Assembly (NCBI GenBank): GCA_017858255.1 | Contig: JAFMBV010000002.1 | Coordinates: 1 to 64,000, forward strand | Length of the DNA: 64,000 bases | Direction: 5' to 3' | Origin: Bacteriovoracaceae bacterium | Lineage (GTDB): Bacteria > Bdellovibrionota > Bacteriovoracia > Bacteriovoracales > Bacteriovoracaceae | Shown: positions 36,609 through 46,070 of the stretch, piece by piece | Layout of the letters: each line of letters begins with the position of its first letter | How positions within the stretch are numbered: position 1 is the first letter of the stretch | Position numbers and translations under genes: made by a program | The notes under the pieces: model-generated | Database searches by the model: none | What the model was told of the DNA's origin: nothing | What the model saw: only the letters and a program-made list of their open reading frames with translations

Positions 36609-38158
36609 TGGTTGTAGCGGGGAAATTAAGAGGGACAGAATTTGTCTTAGAAGAAGGTGAAAATACTCTCGGTAGAGATGATTCTTGTTCTATTCACTTT
36701 GCCGTACCTGGAGTATCAAAAAAACACTTCTCTATAACGGTGACAGGTGACACTTGTTATATAAATGATATGGGAAGCTCTAACGGTACCTTTCTAAATG
36801 GGAAGGCAATCAAAAGGGCTACCGTCCAAAATGGCGATAAAATTGCGCTACCCGATTCTATTATTCAAGTTGTTTACGTAGAAGAGAAAAAGGTAATCGT
36901 AAGAAAAAGAGTCGGTTCAGAAGATGACGATGATAAAGACTTTATGGACCCCGGAGTTCCGCCAGAGTCATTGGTGGCTAAAATATTTTGGGCTTTTAAG
37001 TTTAAAGTGATGCCTGTTGTTCACGGTATAAATGAAGAGTATGAATGGCACCATCTAATGGGGATTTTATGTGCTATTTTTTCTGTCGCAGCGATATCAT
37101 TAACAATCTTTCCGGCATTACAAGATTCAAAAATGATCCTTATAAGAGAAACAGCAACTAGAGGTAGCTCCTACGCGGATATGGTCGCTAGGTTGAATAA
37201 CCGAGCTCTTGAAAGAAAAGAATTAGAAAAAATAGACACAAATTTTATTAAGAATGAAGAGGGTGTTAAGGAATTTCGTCTGTTTGATATGGAGGGGCGT
37301 ATAGTGCGTCCAATTGAAGAGCTAAATAATAATATTGGGCGAGATCCATTTTTTGCTACATCACTAAATTGGGCCATTAAAACGATTAATAATAAAGGGA
37401 TAGTCCTTAAGAAGCTACTAGATGATGGTGAGATTGGGATTGCAAAAAAGATTGTTGCTTTTAACCCTAGAACGGCCACCGAAGAAGCTGTAGGGGTCAT
37501 TGCAATTAAATTTGAACCGACTTCTTTAAAAATTGAAGCGACTAAGTCTAGAAAGGCTTACTTAGAAGCCTTGGTGACGACATCTTTGGTTGCCATATTC
37601 TTCTTTGGATTCATTTATTACCTAACAGTACGGCCTATTGAAGAAATTAACTTTCAAATTGAAGAAGCTCTAAGAGGGCGAAGGAAATCACTGGATAGTA
37701 GATTCCTTTTCCAGGAGTTAAATCCACTTCGAAATAGTATTAATGCCTTATTGGCAAGGATACGAGAACTTAACAATGAAGGGGAAGACGAATTTGCTGA
37801 GGAAGAAGGCGATGAGATGTACGTTCGTCAGTTGTATGAATTCATGCAGGGGGCAGCTGGACCTACTTGTATACTTGACTCTCAAAAAAACCTATCTCAT
37901 ATAAATTTAGAAGCTGAAGATATAACCGGTATGAGAGAAAGTGCTAGTCAAGGGATGAGTCTTCTTGATGTCTCTCGTGAACAAGGCTTTGCTGCAACTG
38001 TAATTGAGCTTTGTGATAATAGTGCTAATAACCTTGGAACAAATCAACAGGGAGAATATGAATTACAAGGGATACCCTACACGATTCATGTTTCTTCCCT
38101 TATTGGAAAGGATGGCTTTGCAAAATCTTACTACATAACATTTGTGAGAATTGATTAA
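36596..38158 (+). CDS. FHA-domain membrane sensor with PAS-like C-terminus
   Basis: The 520-residue protein is in order: an FHA domain (about 1-95, with LGRDDS at 25-30, VSKKH and SSNGTFLNG, all phosphothreonine contacts); a linker; a membrane helix (about 154-174); an extracytoplasmic part to about 324; a second helix (325-344); a HAMP-like segment opening VRPIEEIN; and a PAS-like domain (about 405-515). No kinase or other output domain is present. It looks like a transmembrane receptor whose cytoplasmic side binds phosphothreonine proteins. It overlaps its neighbours on both sides. Confidence 0.85.
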   Translation: MYKLVVVAGKLRGTEFVLEEGENTLGRDDSCSIHFAVPGVSKKHFSITVTGDTCYINDMGSSNGTFLNGKAIKRATVQNGDKIALPDSIIQVVYVEEKKVIVRKRVGSEDDDDKDFMDPGVPPESLVAKIFWAFKFKVMPVVHGINEEYEWHHLMGILCAIFSVAAISLTIFPALQDSKMILIRETATRGSSYADMVARLNNRALERKELEKIDTNFIKNEEGVKEFRLFDMEGRIVRPIEELNNNIGRDPFFATSLNWAIKTINNKGIVLKKLLDDGEIGIAKKIVAFNPRTATEEAVGVIAIKFEPTSLKIEATKSRKAYLEALVTTSLVAIFFFGFIYYLTVRPIEEINFQIEEALRGRRKSLDSRFLFQELNPLRNSINALLARIRELNNEGEDEFAEEEGDEMYVRQLYEFMQGAAGPTCILDSQKNLSHINLEAEDITGMRESASQGMSLLDVSREQGFAATVIELCDNSANNLGTNQQGEYELQGIPYTIHVSSLIGKDGFAKSYYITFVRID

Positions 38159-39150
38159 TGGAAATAAGCGAAAAAATACCAGTAAAGATCGTAAAGAGTC
38201 TAAAGGTTCCAAAAGAACCTGGTGTTTACTTTCGTCTTCTTTGTATGACAGGGAAAAATAAAGGCTTTTCCTATTTTATAAATTCAAAGCGTGTTGTTAT
38301 GGGTAGGTCCGAAAAGGCTGAAATTCAGGTTATAGATGGGAAGTCTTCACGTGAGCATGCAGAGTTAGCACTAGTTGGTGAGAAGTATGTTTTAACAGAC
38401 TTGGGTAGCCAAAATGGCATCATTGTAAATGATTTGAAGGTTAGTCAGCATCGTTTGGCGGATAATGACAAAATCATCATCGGCCAAACAGTTTATAAAT
38501 ATAATCGAATAGTAGTGAAAAAATCTGAGTTTCCTGTCGCTGTCGATGAGGATGAAGATTTCGAAGAATACGAGGAAGAAGAGCAACCAAAAAAAAATAA
38601 AAAGAAGGCTGAAAAGAAAAGTAGTAAATTTATCGTGATTCTAGTGGTTGCCTTAGGGGCTGTTTTAATTTTGCCTGATGATGGGGACTCACCAGCAACA
38701 GCGAAAAGAAAGGGAAGCGTAGTTGGTAATGTCCAGCGTGAGAAAATAGCATTATCAGACCCAAGAAATAATGAAATAGAAGATAAAGATGTAAGGGACA
38801 AATTAAAGGCTTTTATACATCGTGGACAAAGAGAATATCGTGAAGGCAATTACTTTAGAGCTATTGAGCAATTTGAACTAGCGTTAATTTTAGTTCCAAA
38901 CCATGTAGATGCTTCATTCTACTTAAGGAAAACTAAAGAGTCGCTGCGAGAGTATTTAACTTCAATAAAAGAAAAGGCTCAGCAAGATCAAGATGGCTTG
39001 AAATATACAACGGCTTTAAATCAATATTGTGCAATTATTTCTTTTCTTCAGGAATACCCTGAGGATCCAAGATATAAAGAAGCCGAAAAACAAATTGAAC
39101 TTTTAGAAGAAAAACTGGGGTACTTAAAAGGTGAATTTAAGTGTTATTAA
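38158..39150 (+). CDS. FHA-domain, membrane-anchored TPR protein
   Basis: The 330-residue protein has an FHA domain at about 25-115 (MGRSEKAE at 48, SSREHAEL, GSQNGIIVND), a charged linker (DEDEDFEEYEEEEQ, then Lys-rich), and one membrane helix (about 157-173). An extracytoplasmic TPR-like region begins with YREGNYFRAIEQFELALIL. The FHA end is cytoplasmic and the TPR end periplasmic if topology follows the positive charges. It starts as TAATG over the previous stop and overlaps the next gene by 20 bases. Confidence 0.85.
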   Translation: MEISEKIPVKIVKSLKVPKEPGVYFRLLCMTGKNKGFSYFINSKRVVMGRSEKAEIQVIDGKSSREHAELALVGEKYVLTDLGSQNGIIVNDLKVSQHRLADNDKIIIGQTVYKYNRIVVKKSEFPVAVDEDEDFEEYEEEEQPKKNKKKAEKKSSKFIVILVVALGAVLILPDDGDSPATAKRKGSVVGNVQREKIALSDPRNNEIEDKDVRDKLKAFIHRGQREYREGNYFRAIEQFELALILVPNHVDASFYLRKTKESLREYLTSIKEKAQQDQDGLKYTTALNQYCAIISFLQEYPEDPRYKEAEKQIELLEEKLGYLKGEFKCY

Positions 39151-41518
39151 AGACAATGACCTTCTATTTCAAGTAGACCTCGCTAAAGAGGTTGAGGGGA
39201 ATGATGGAGCACAACTTACATTTTTTGTAGGACGAAGTGACTCGTGTCAAGTTGTCTTAGATGACAAACAGGTCTCAAGAGAACATGCAAAAATCACTTA
39301 TAACCATGGGGCTTGGAATATTGAAAAAGCCGCAGATTTTAATACATTAAACTTAAATGGAACTAATTGTGATGAAGCCACTTTAAAAAATGGTGATCTG
39401 ATAAGTGTAGGTCCTTTCACGATAAATGTTTCATTACCCGATATTATTGTGACGGAATCTTCTTTGACTGGCCCACCTACTGATGAAGATATGGAGTTTA
39501 TTGACACTCAGACTCAGGATATATCAAGTGTAGATGTTGGTCTTGGGAATGAAGAAGCTACAGAATTACTGACAAACGAAAACTTTGAAAATGAACTTGA
39601 TGAAGAGGGCCTAGAGTCTGCTGAGATAGAAGAACAGCTCGATGAAGGACTTGGTGGGGAGCTAGATGATGAACTTGGGGGTGGGCTCGATGATGACCTA
39701 GGTGATCTTGAAGACTTGGACCAAGAGCTCTCTCCTAATGATATTGATCCTATTTCGGATGAGTTCGCTGATGATTTTGACGGTAATTTTGGTGATGACA
39801 GTGAAAATACCACAGTAGAAGACAGCGGAGAAGAGGGGCTCGACGAAGCAGAGGGTTCTGATTTTTCAGACGACTATGGGGAAGGCGAGTATGGAGAGGA
39901 AGGATATGAAGATGAAGGCTATGATGTAGAGTCTATTGATGATGAGAAAACACAAGTTCTTAAAAGTTTTGCGAATTTTGTCTTAGAAATATTTGGAGAA
40001 TTTGCACCTTATGATAAATTCAATATAGAAAAGTCAGAAACCTTCATCGGCAGAGATCCTGAAAAATGCGATATTGTTTTAAATGACCCGGAAGTTTCTG
40101 GTGTTCATGCTGTAGTCAAAAAAAATGCAATCACTTGCACTATTGAAGACTTAAAGTCTGCCAATGGAACCATATTAAATGGTGAAAGAATCAATCAACA
40201 TGATTTGACATCAGAGGATGAATTTCTAATTGGATCAACCTCTTTTACTGTTAAAATTCAATCCGATTTTATTGAACAAGAAAAAGACCGCATTATGCCT
40301 GTCGAGGAAAATCAGGTTGTCGAGGTTCAAGAAGTTGTTGAAGTTGATGAAAACTTTGAGGATGTAGACGGTAGTGTTATTGAAGGAGACTCTCTCGGTG
40401 GTGGATCTCTTGATGGTAAACCCAAATCCCTTTTTAGTAAGGAGTCGTTAAGAGATCCTGCACAACGAAAAAAAATCGTTTATATTATCGTCGGTCTGTT
40501 GGTCTTATGGGCTTTTCTTGGCGAGGATGAGGATTCTAAAACTAACGTTGTCGCCAAAAAGCCAAAAGCAAAGATAGAAGAAAAGAAACTTACAAATCCT
40601 AATCAAAAGGTTCTAACTCCCGAAGAAACAGAGTTTGTTGAAGGCCAGTACCTATTATCGAAGCAATATTTTAATGAAGGTAAATATAGTGAAACAATTA
40701 TGGAGTTGGATAAAATATTTGCTATTACTCCAGAATATAAAAAATCTAAACAAATTAAGGCATTAGCAAAAGAAGGACTCGAGAGGATTTCGCGCCTTCT
40801 TGAAGAAGAGAGGAAGGAAAAAGAAAGAAAAGAGCGAGAAGCGAAAGTAAGGGCATTGCTTGTCGAGGCAAAGGACGCTGTTAGTAAAAATCAAGTAGGA
40901 AGGGCTGAAAATATATTTAAAGAAATATTAAAGCTAGATCCTGAAAACTTTGAAGTGACTCAACTTAAACTTCAGGTGGATGCGTATAAGAAGGAAAAGG
41001 AGAGAGTTGCAATTGAAAAGGCTCAGAAAGAGTCAGAGAGAAAGAGGCAGCTACAAGAACTTAGTCCTGGCAAAACATTTTACTTATCAAAAGATTGGTA
41101 TAGGGCCACATTAAAATTACAAGAATTTTTAAGAGGTAAAGGCTTAGATGAGGACTTGATTAGAGAAGCTTCCGATATGCTTGATAAATCAAAACAAAAC
41201 TTAAACGCGGTTGTGAATCCTTTAATTGGTAAAGCAAGGTCTTTAAAAGAGGGGCAAGATTTAAAAGGTGCTTATGAACTTTTTCTTGAAATACTTCTAT
41301 ACCATCCTGCTCATGAAGAAGCCTTAAATGAAATGGATGATATACGAAATAAATTAGAGCTCAGAAGTAAGCGAGTTTATCGTGAAGCAATCATCGCTGA
41401 ATCATTAAGTCTTTATAATGACGCTAAAGAAAAGTTTCAAGAAGTTCAGCAAATAAGTCCCACAGATTCAGATTATTATGAAAAGGCTACGGAAAAGTTA
41501 AAAGACTACCTTGATTAG
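39131..41518 (+). CDS. Double-FHA membrane protein with acidic linker and TPRs
   Basis: The 795-residue protein (GTG start inside the previous gene) has a first FHA domain at about 30-100 (FVGRSDS, VSREHAKI, weak NxxLNLNG). An acidic Gly/Asp/Glu linker spans about 110-270. A second FHA domain is at about 290-375 (GRDPEKCDIV, SANGTILNG). One membrane helix (about 447-462) leads to a long TPR or coiled part with KEKERKEREAKVRA. It is like the preceding protein but doubled. The Asp/Glu linker is probably unfolded. Its position in the operon suggests assembly with the TadC-like protein. Confidence 0.85.
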   Translation: MNLSVIKDNDLLFQVDLAKEVEGNDGAQLTFFVGRSDSCQVVLDDKQVSREHAKITYNHGAWNIEKAADFNTLNLNGTNCDEATLKNGDLISVGPFTINVSLPDIIVTESSLTGPPTDEDMEFIDTQTQDISSVDVGLGNEEATELLTNENFENELDEEGLESAEIEEQLDEGLGGELDDELGGGLDDDLGDLEDLDQELSPNDIDPISDEFADDFDGNFGDDSENTTVEDSGEEGLDEAEGSDFSDDYGEGEYGEEGYEDEGYDVESIDDEKTQVLKSFANFVLEIFGEFAPYDKFNIEKSETFIGRDPEKCDIVLNDPEVSGVHAVVKKNAITCTIEDLKSANGTILNGERINQHDLTSEDEFLIGSTSFTVKIQSDFIEQEKDRIMPVEENQVVEVQEVVEVDENFEDVDGSVIEGDSLGGGSLDGKPKSLFSKESLRDPAQRKKIVYIIVGLLVLWAFLGEDEDSKTNVVAKKPKAKIEEKKLTNPNQKVLTPEETEFVEGQYLLSKQYFNEGKYSETIMELDKIFAITPEYKKSKQIKALAKEGLERISRLLEEERKEKERKEREAKVRALLVEAKDAVSKNQVGRAENIFKEILKLDPENFEVTQLKLQVDAYKKEKERVAIEKAQKESERKRQLQELSPGKTFYLSKDWYRATLKLQEFLRGKGLDEDLIREASDMLDKSKQNLNAVVNPLIGKARSLKEGQDLKGAYELFLEILLYHPAHEEALNEMDDIRNKLELRSKRVYREAIIAESLSLYNDAKEKFQEVQQISPTDSDYYEKATEKLKDYLD

Positions 41519-41527
41519 GATGATCAT

Positions 41528-42268
41528 ATGATTAAGTTACAGAGTTATGCAGCTAGAACAGACCAAGGGCCTTATTTACAACTTAATGAAGATGGACATG
41601 AAGTAGACCTTGTAAATGGTCTTTATATGATATTCGATGGGTTTGGCGGAGCTTCGGTTGGAGATAGGGCAGTAAGTCTGGTTAATGATACAATTAAAAA
41701 GTTCTACACAAGAGTCGGTGGAGATCCTGATTCGACTTTACCGTTTTTTTATAGTCCTAGATATTTAATAGAGGGTAATGCTCTTATAAACGCTATGGAA
41801 TATGCTCATTATCTTCTAAAGCAGGACAATAAAGATAAGGATATGAATAGTCGGGGGGGAACTGCTGGATTGGCGATCGCTCAAGCTGAGAATATTTTAA
41901 CTTTTGCTTCGACTGGTAATTGCCTGGCGCTTCTGTATTCAAGAGGTGACTTACAAATAGTATGTGAGCCCGAAAATTTTGAGTTTATTTCAGGTGATCA
42001 TTTTGAAAAGCAATTTACGACAGCTTCTGCGACGGCCTTTGGATTATTTGATGATCTTCATCTCAATATTAAAGAGGTGAGAATTAACAAAGGTGACCGA
42101 GTGATTTTACTTACTGATGGTGTATATTCTCGTGTAAAAAACTCGGAGATTCGAGATATTCTTCAGAAGGAAGGTTCTAAGAATCAAGATCGGATTGATG
42201 ATCTTTTCGATCTGGCCAATAGTCGTGGTAATTTGGATAATCAAACTGCCATTGTCCTCAATTTCTAG
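41528..42268 (+). CDS. PP2C-family protein serine/threonine phosphatase
   Basis: The 246-residue protein has PP2C metal motifs: NEDGHEVD near residue 20, MIFDGFGGASVGDRAV (DGxGG), RGGTAGLAIA, LLTDGVYSRV and DNQTAIVLNF at the end. Such enzymes remove phosphate from Ser and Thr and would oppose the kinase that makes FHA-binding sites. It follows the double-FHA gene by 9 bases. No serine/threonine kinase gene is in the window, so the matching kinase must lie elsewhere. Confidence 0.9.
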   Translation: MIKLQSYAARTDQGPYLQLNEDGHEVDLVNGLYMIFDGFGGASVGDRAVSLVNDTIKKFYTRVGGDPDSTLPFFYSPRYLIEGNALINAMEYAHYLLKQDNKDKDMNSRGGTAGLAIAQAENILTFASTGNCLALLYSRGDLQIVCEPENFEFISGDHFEKQFTTASATAFGLFDDLHLNIKEVRINKGDRVILLTDGVYSRVKNSEIRDILQKEGSKNQDRIDDLFDLANSRGNLDNQTAIVLNF

Positions 42269-42300
42269 AAACATTCTGACATGTTTAGAATTTTTAATTT
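42263..42300 (+). terminator. Candidate terminator after the PP2C gene
   Basis: TTCTA-GA-AACAT pairs with ATGTTTAGAA (to 42290) with a two-base bulge, followed by a T-rich run. The hairpin includes the PP2C stop codon. It would end the TadC-to-PP2C operon before the receiver gene. Confidence 0.55.
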
Positions 42301-42360
42301 TAAGGGCCAAGTCTATTGATTAGACACGCCAATTAAGCGAGAATAATCAAAAGGTTATGT

Positions 42361-43842
42361 ATGAGTGAGAAAATACTAGTCGCTGATGACAGTCCCACAA
42401 TTCAAAAAGTAGTTGGCATTACTTTGGCCAATACAGACTATGAAATAGTTCAGGCACTTTCTGAGTCTGAATTATTTGGTATATTAGAGTCCGATTCTTT
42501 TGATTTGGTATTGCTGGATTTTAATCTATCAGAAGAAATTGATGGATACGAACTTTGCAAAAAAGTTACAGATCTTTCTCCACAATCAAAACTACTCGTT
42601 ATGCTCGGCACTTTTGATACTGTAGACGACAATCGGTTAGAAGAATTAGGTATTGTCGAAAAAGTAATAAAACCATTTGAGAGCAGTAAATTTATTCAAA
42701 AAATTAAATCAGCATTAGATTTATCTTTACCAGAGACATCAATTTTTGATGAAAATAATGGCGAAGAAGAATTTGAAGAGGATGATTCCTCTAATGAAAA
42801 TCAAATTTTTAATGAGCAGTCAGAAGAAGAGTGGGTTATCTCTGGACCTAAGGTGGAAGAAGATGATTCTTCCCCTATGCCAGAAGGAAACTTTTTGGAA
42901 GATGATAAATCACAAGAAAATATCTTAGCGAGCGAAGTGCTTGGGTGGGGAATGAGTGTTCCTGAGGTTATTGGATCAACTAAAAGCCTATCTTCAGTGA
43001 TGCCACCAAAGATGAGTGAAGCTGAGGAAGTAACAAAACTTCAGAAAAATTCATCAACAAAATCTTACCAAGAGGAAGATGCTACTGGTGAGTGGAAGGC
43101 CTCAGAGCTTTTAGAAGCATCTGATGAATCTGATTTACCTGTTGAGGAAGACCTTGATTACCCGACAATGGGCGACCATGCTAATAGTCAGCCAAGCTCA
43201 AGCCTTGTTTCACTTGATGAGTTAAGTGGCAATATCGGTATCGATGAAGATGAAGATGAAGATGAAGATGAAGAGGAATTCGAAGATCTAGAGGAAACCG
43301 ACCCTCAAATAATAATTCAGAAACAAGAAGACGACCCCGATTTAGAAAAAGAATTGAGTGAAGAGATAAGTCCTGATGAATTTTGGGCCGCCGACGAAGG
43401 TTACGATGACGATCAGCCAGGCGACGAAGATGAACATACAATTACGATTGATGCTCATGATGATGATGAAGATGACGACTTTAAGCTAGAAAAGCACTCT
43501 TCTATAGAACTTGGACCAAAGTTAGAACAAGATGAAAGTGATGATCCTACGGTAGAAGCTTTGAATGATCTTCGTGAGAGAGAAGCGGGGCTTGAAGAAG
43601 TTGGTCCCAAGTTAGAAAGAGTTTCTACTGATTCTATAGATAAAGACGCAATTATTTCTTCTTTAAAAGATGAACTTAGACCCATAATTAAAGAAATGGT
43701 CCGAGAAGCTATTGAGGAAATGGGAAGAGAGACTTCTGAAAAAGTGGCTTGGGAAATTATACCAGACCTTGCGGAAAACCTGATTCGCAGTGAAGTTGAA
43801 AAGTTATCTCAAAAGGTTCAAGAGAAACACTCTTTAAGCTAG
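42361..43842 (+). CDS. Receiver-domain protein with long acidic linker and PopZ-like tail
   Basis: The 493-residue protein has a receiver domain at 1-118 (DD at 9-10, phosphoacceptor Asp53 in LLDFNL, KP at 104-105). A very acidic linker covers about 120-430. The final 55 residues are a helical segment (RPIIKEMVREAIEEM, AWEIIPDLAENLIRSEVEKL). That tail resembles the oligomerising end of PopZ-like polar organisers (W...LP...E.L...EI). It lacks any DNA-binding output. It stands 92 bases after the phosphatase gene and may belong functionally to the FHA cluster. Its 3' end overlaps birA by 4 bases. Confidence 0.8.
   Translation: MSEKILVADDSPTIQKVVGITLANTDYEIVQALSESELFGILESDSFDLVLLDFNLSEEIDGYELCKKVTDLSPQSKLLVMLGTFDTVDDNRLEELGIVEKVIKPFESSKFIQKIKSALDLSLPETSIFDENNGEEEFEEDDSSNENQIFNEQSEEEWVISGPKVEEDDSSPMPEGNFLEDDKSQENILASEVLGWGMSVPEVIGSTKSLSSVMPPKMSEAEEVTKLQKNSSTKSYQEEDATGEWKASELLEASDESDLPVEEDLDYPTMGDHANSQPSSSLVSLDELSGNIGIDEDEDEDEDEEEFEDLEETDPQIIIQKQEDDPDLEKELSEEISPDEFWAADEGYDDDQPGDEDEHTITIDAHDDDEDDDFKLEKHSSIELGPKLEQDESDDPTVEALNDLREREAGLEEVGPKLERVSTDSIDKDAIISSLKDELRPIIKEMVREAIEEMGRETSEKVAWEIIPDLAENLIRSEVEKLSQKVQEKHSLS
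43243..43272 (+). repeat. Hexanucleotide microsatellite inside the receiver gene
   Basis: Five tandem GATGAA units encode an Asp-Glu run in the acidic linker. Changes by whole units would keep the frame. Confidence 0.85.
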
Positions 43843-44513
43843 TAGCGTAGAGAACCCGTAAGTACCTTTTCTCGATGGTTGTCGCCAGATTCTAGTAGGG
43901 CCTCACCGTTTTCTCCAATACCTATAAACTTCCCCATCACTTGATTTTCGTTATTTAAAATAGTCACTTCTTTATTAATATGGACGCAGCTTTTTATAAA
44001 TTCGCTGCGAACATTTTCGGATGAGAGTCTATTATTTAAAATATAATTCACGATTTTAAGAGGTAGTTCTTTCTTAATATTTGGATCAATTATTTCGTCA
44101 CTATTAAATAATGAGCTAACTTGATAAGGAAATGGGGGAACTGCCGAGGGCATTTTTAAATTTATTCCTATTCCAACAACAATTGTTTCTCCAACGAGTT
44201 GGCATAAAATACCACCAACTTTTTCTCCTTCATGAGATAAGAGATCATTCGGCCATTTTAATTTAAGTTTCGGTGAAAAAATTTTTGCAAGATGAACACC
44301 AATCTCTAAAGGAGTTAGGGTTAGTGTTTCATTGGGTTTTAGAGTGAAGCTGAAAGCCAGAGCATTCTCAAATTGGTGCCATTCAGATCCTTGACGCCCC
44401 ACTCCTGCCGTCTGCTTGTCTGTTGAGACCAAATAATCTCCAGAACCTTGTTTTAAGGCCCTTTTTACTTCCTCTTGGGTAGATGACGTTTGGGATAAAT
44501 GGATGTGATGCAT
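43839..44513 (-). CDS. birA: Biotin--[acyl-CoA carboxylase] ligase
   Basis: The 224-residue protein has GVGRQGSEW (37-45) and KWPNDL (86-91), the biotinyl-AMP binding motifs, and the lid segment GIGINLKMP. It attaches biotin to carrier proteins such as that at 7054-7560. It lacks the N-terminal DNA-binding domain of bifunctional BirA, so it should not be a repressor. It converges with the receiver gene (4-base overlap) and is divergent from rph, 40 bases away. Confidence 0.92.
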   Translation of the reverse strand: MHHIHLSQTSSTQEEVKRALKQGSGDYLVSTDKQTAGVGRQGSEWHQFENALAFSFTLKPNETLTLTPLEIGVHLAKIFSPKLKLKWPNDLLSHEGEKVGGILCQLVGETIVVGIGINLKMPSAVPPFPYQVSSLFNSDEIIDPNIKKELPLKIVNYILNNRLSSENVRSEFIKSCVHINKEVTILNNENQVMGKFIGIGENGEALLESGDNHREKVLTGSLRY

Positions 44514-44553
44514 ACTGTTCCTTTAACAATTCACTCCTATTTGGTAGAACTCT

Positions 44554-45291
44554 ATGAATCCAGAAACAAAATGTCACGACGAGGTCGATATGTCCCTTAT
44601 TGAAAGATCACATCCAAGAGAAGTTAAGTTCACAACAGGGATTAATCCCTATGCAGCAGGTTCCGTTATTGCAGAGTTTGGCAATACTAAGGTTCATATA
44701 ACAGCAACTGTTGAGGAGTCCGTTCCACCGTGGATGAAAGGCACAGGCAAAGGATGGGTAACTGCAGAATATTCAATGTTACCAGGATCTACTCATACGA
44801 GAAGCCGCAGAGAAAGAAGTAAGGTCGGCGGAAGAACATATGAAATCCAGCGCCTAATTGGCAGAAGTCTGCGCGCAATTGTTGATCTTGAGAAATTGGG
44901 AGAAAGAAGTGTTCAGGTTGATTGTGATGTACTTGTAGCCGATGGTGGAACAAGAACAGCATCAATTTCAGGTGCATATGTTGCTTTGGCACAGGCCTTT
45001 AAGAAACTTATGGCCGAAGGACTTCTGAAAGAAAGTCCTTTCACTGATCAGCTTGGTGCAATAAGCGTTGGAGTAAATAGTCAGGGGAAAGTAATTGTAG
45101 ACCTTAATTATGAAGAAGATTCAAGCTGTGAAACAGATATGAATATTGTAATGACTCGAAAAGGTGAGTTTATTGAAATTCAGGGAACCGCAGAAGAGAA
45201 ACCTTTCAATAAGGATCAGTTGGCAGGTTTACTTGATGCAGCTGAAACCTCTCTCTTAAAAGTTTTTGAAGAGCAGGATAGGGTTCTCTAA
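44554..45291 (+). CDS. rph: Ribonuclease PH
   Basis: The 245-residue phosphorolytic exoribonuclease trims tRNA 3' ends. Motifs are [37 protein letters not shown] and [23 protein letters not shown]. The start ATG 44554 gives the usual family length, but the ribosome binding site is weak. Its stop overlaps the next start (TAATG), and rph-rdgB is a common pair. Confidence 0.96.
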   Translation: MNPETKCHDEVDMSLIERSHPREVKFTTGINPYAAGSVIAEFGNTKVHITATVEESVPPWMKGTGKGWVTAEYSMLPGSTHTRSRRERSKVGGRTYEIQRLIGRSLRAIVDLEKLGERSVQVDCDVLVADGGTRTASISGAYVALAQAFKKLMAEGLLKESPFTDQLGAISVGVNSQGKVIVDLNYEEDSSCETDMNIVMTRKGEFIEIQGTAEEKPFNKDQLAGLLDAAETSLLKVFEEQDRVL

Positions 45292-45890
45292 TGGCCTATT
45301 CCTTTCTCTTGGCCACAGGTAATGCTCATAAAGCGCACGAGTTCTCTGAACTTTTTCCGGGGGATGTTATAGAAGTAACATCGGCACCGGAAAAGGTAGA
45401 AGTTGTTGAGGACGGTCTTACTTTTAGTGAGAATGCTTTAAAAAAAGCTCGAGCCTACTACCAGAAATTCAAAAAGCCCGTAATGGCTGACGATTCCGGA
45501 TTAAACGTTCTCGCTTTACCTGATGAGCTTGGAATTCATACCGCTCGATTTGGTGGTGAGGGACTTACTTCCAAGCAGAGAAATGAGCTATTGATAGAGA
45601 GGCTTAAAGATAAGAGTGAAGGCGAGAGGAGTGCGACCTTTGTTTGTGTTCTTTGTTTTTACTTCTCAGAAGAAGAGGTTTTCTTTTTCGAAGGGCGCTT
45701 AGGTGGCTCGATTGCTTCATTAGAGACGGGAGCAGAGGGTTTTGGCTATGACCCTGTCTTTATTCCTGAAAAGGTTGAAGGTGATGAGTCTTTGGCCCAG
45801 CTTTCTGACTGGAAGCAAAAAAATAGCCATCGTGCCTTGGCGTGTCAATCTGCATTGAAATTCTTCAAAGAAAGGGTTGGACAAAACTAA
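45291..45890 (+). CDS. rdgB: XTP/dITP pyrophosphatase (RdgB/HAM1 family)
   Basis: The 199-residue protein cleans the nucleotide pool of inosine and xanthosine triphosphates. Motifs are LATGNAHKAHEF at the start, MADDSGLNVLAL, ARFGGEG, GFGYDPVFIPE and NSHRALA near the end. It is translationally coupled to rph. No odd features. Confidence 0.95.
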   Translation: MAYSFLLATGNAHKAHEFSELFPGDVIEVTSAPEKVEVVEDGLTFSENALKKARAYYQKFKKPVMADDSGLNVLALPDELGIHTARFGGEGLTSKQRNELLIERLKDKSEGERSATFVCVLCFYFSEEEVFFFEGRLGGSIASLETGAEGFGYDPVFIPEKVEGDESLAQLSDWKQKNSHRALACQSALKFFKERVGQN

Positions 45891-45929
45891 TGCTCTTCAT
45901 TATAAATTGGCATTCATAAAGTAATGAAT

Positions 45930-46006
45930 CGGAGCGTAGCGCAGCTTGGTAGCGCACTTGCTTTGGGAGCAAGGGGTCGCTGGTTCGAATCCAGTCGCTC
46001 CGACCA
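45930..46006 (+). tRNA. tRNA-Pro, anticodon TGG
   Basis: A 77-base cloverleaf. The acceptor stem CGGAGCG pairs with CGCTCCG. The D loop has AGCTTGGTAGC, the anticodon loop is TTTGGGA (anticodon TGG), and the T arm is CTGGTTCGAATCCAG. The CCA end is encoded. It decodes CCA and, with wobble modification, other proline codons. It lies 39 bases after rdgB and is followed by its own terminator. Confidence 0.97.
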
Positions 46007-46010
46007 TTTT

Positions 46011-46039
46011 AAAAAGCCACTCTTTGAGTGGCTTTTTTT
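46011..46039 (+). terminator. Intrinsic terminator after tRNA-Pro
   Basis: AAAAGCCACTC (46012-46022) pairs with GAGTGGCTTTT (46026 on) around TTT, with a seven-T run. The A-rich left side would also give a T run on the other strand, so it may serve the convergent gene at 46071-46598 too. Confidence 0.92.
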
Positions 46040-46070
46040 ATTTCTAATATTAGTGAAAAAAGGAATCTAA

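Noticed and set aside
43243-43272. Phase-variable repeat
   Set aside because: The unit is 6 bases, so loss or gain keeps the frame; it only changes linker length.
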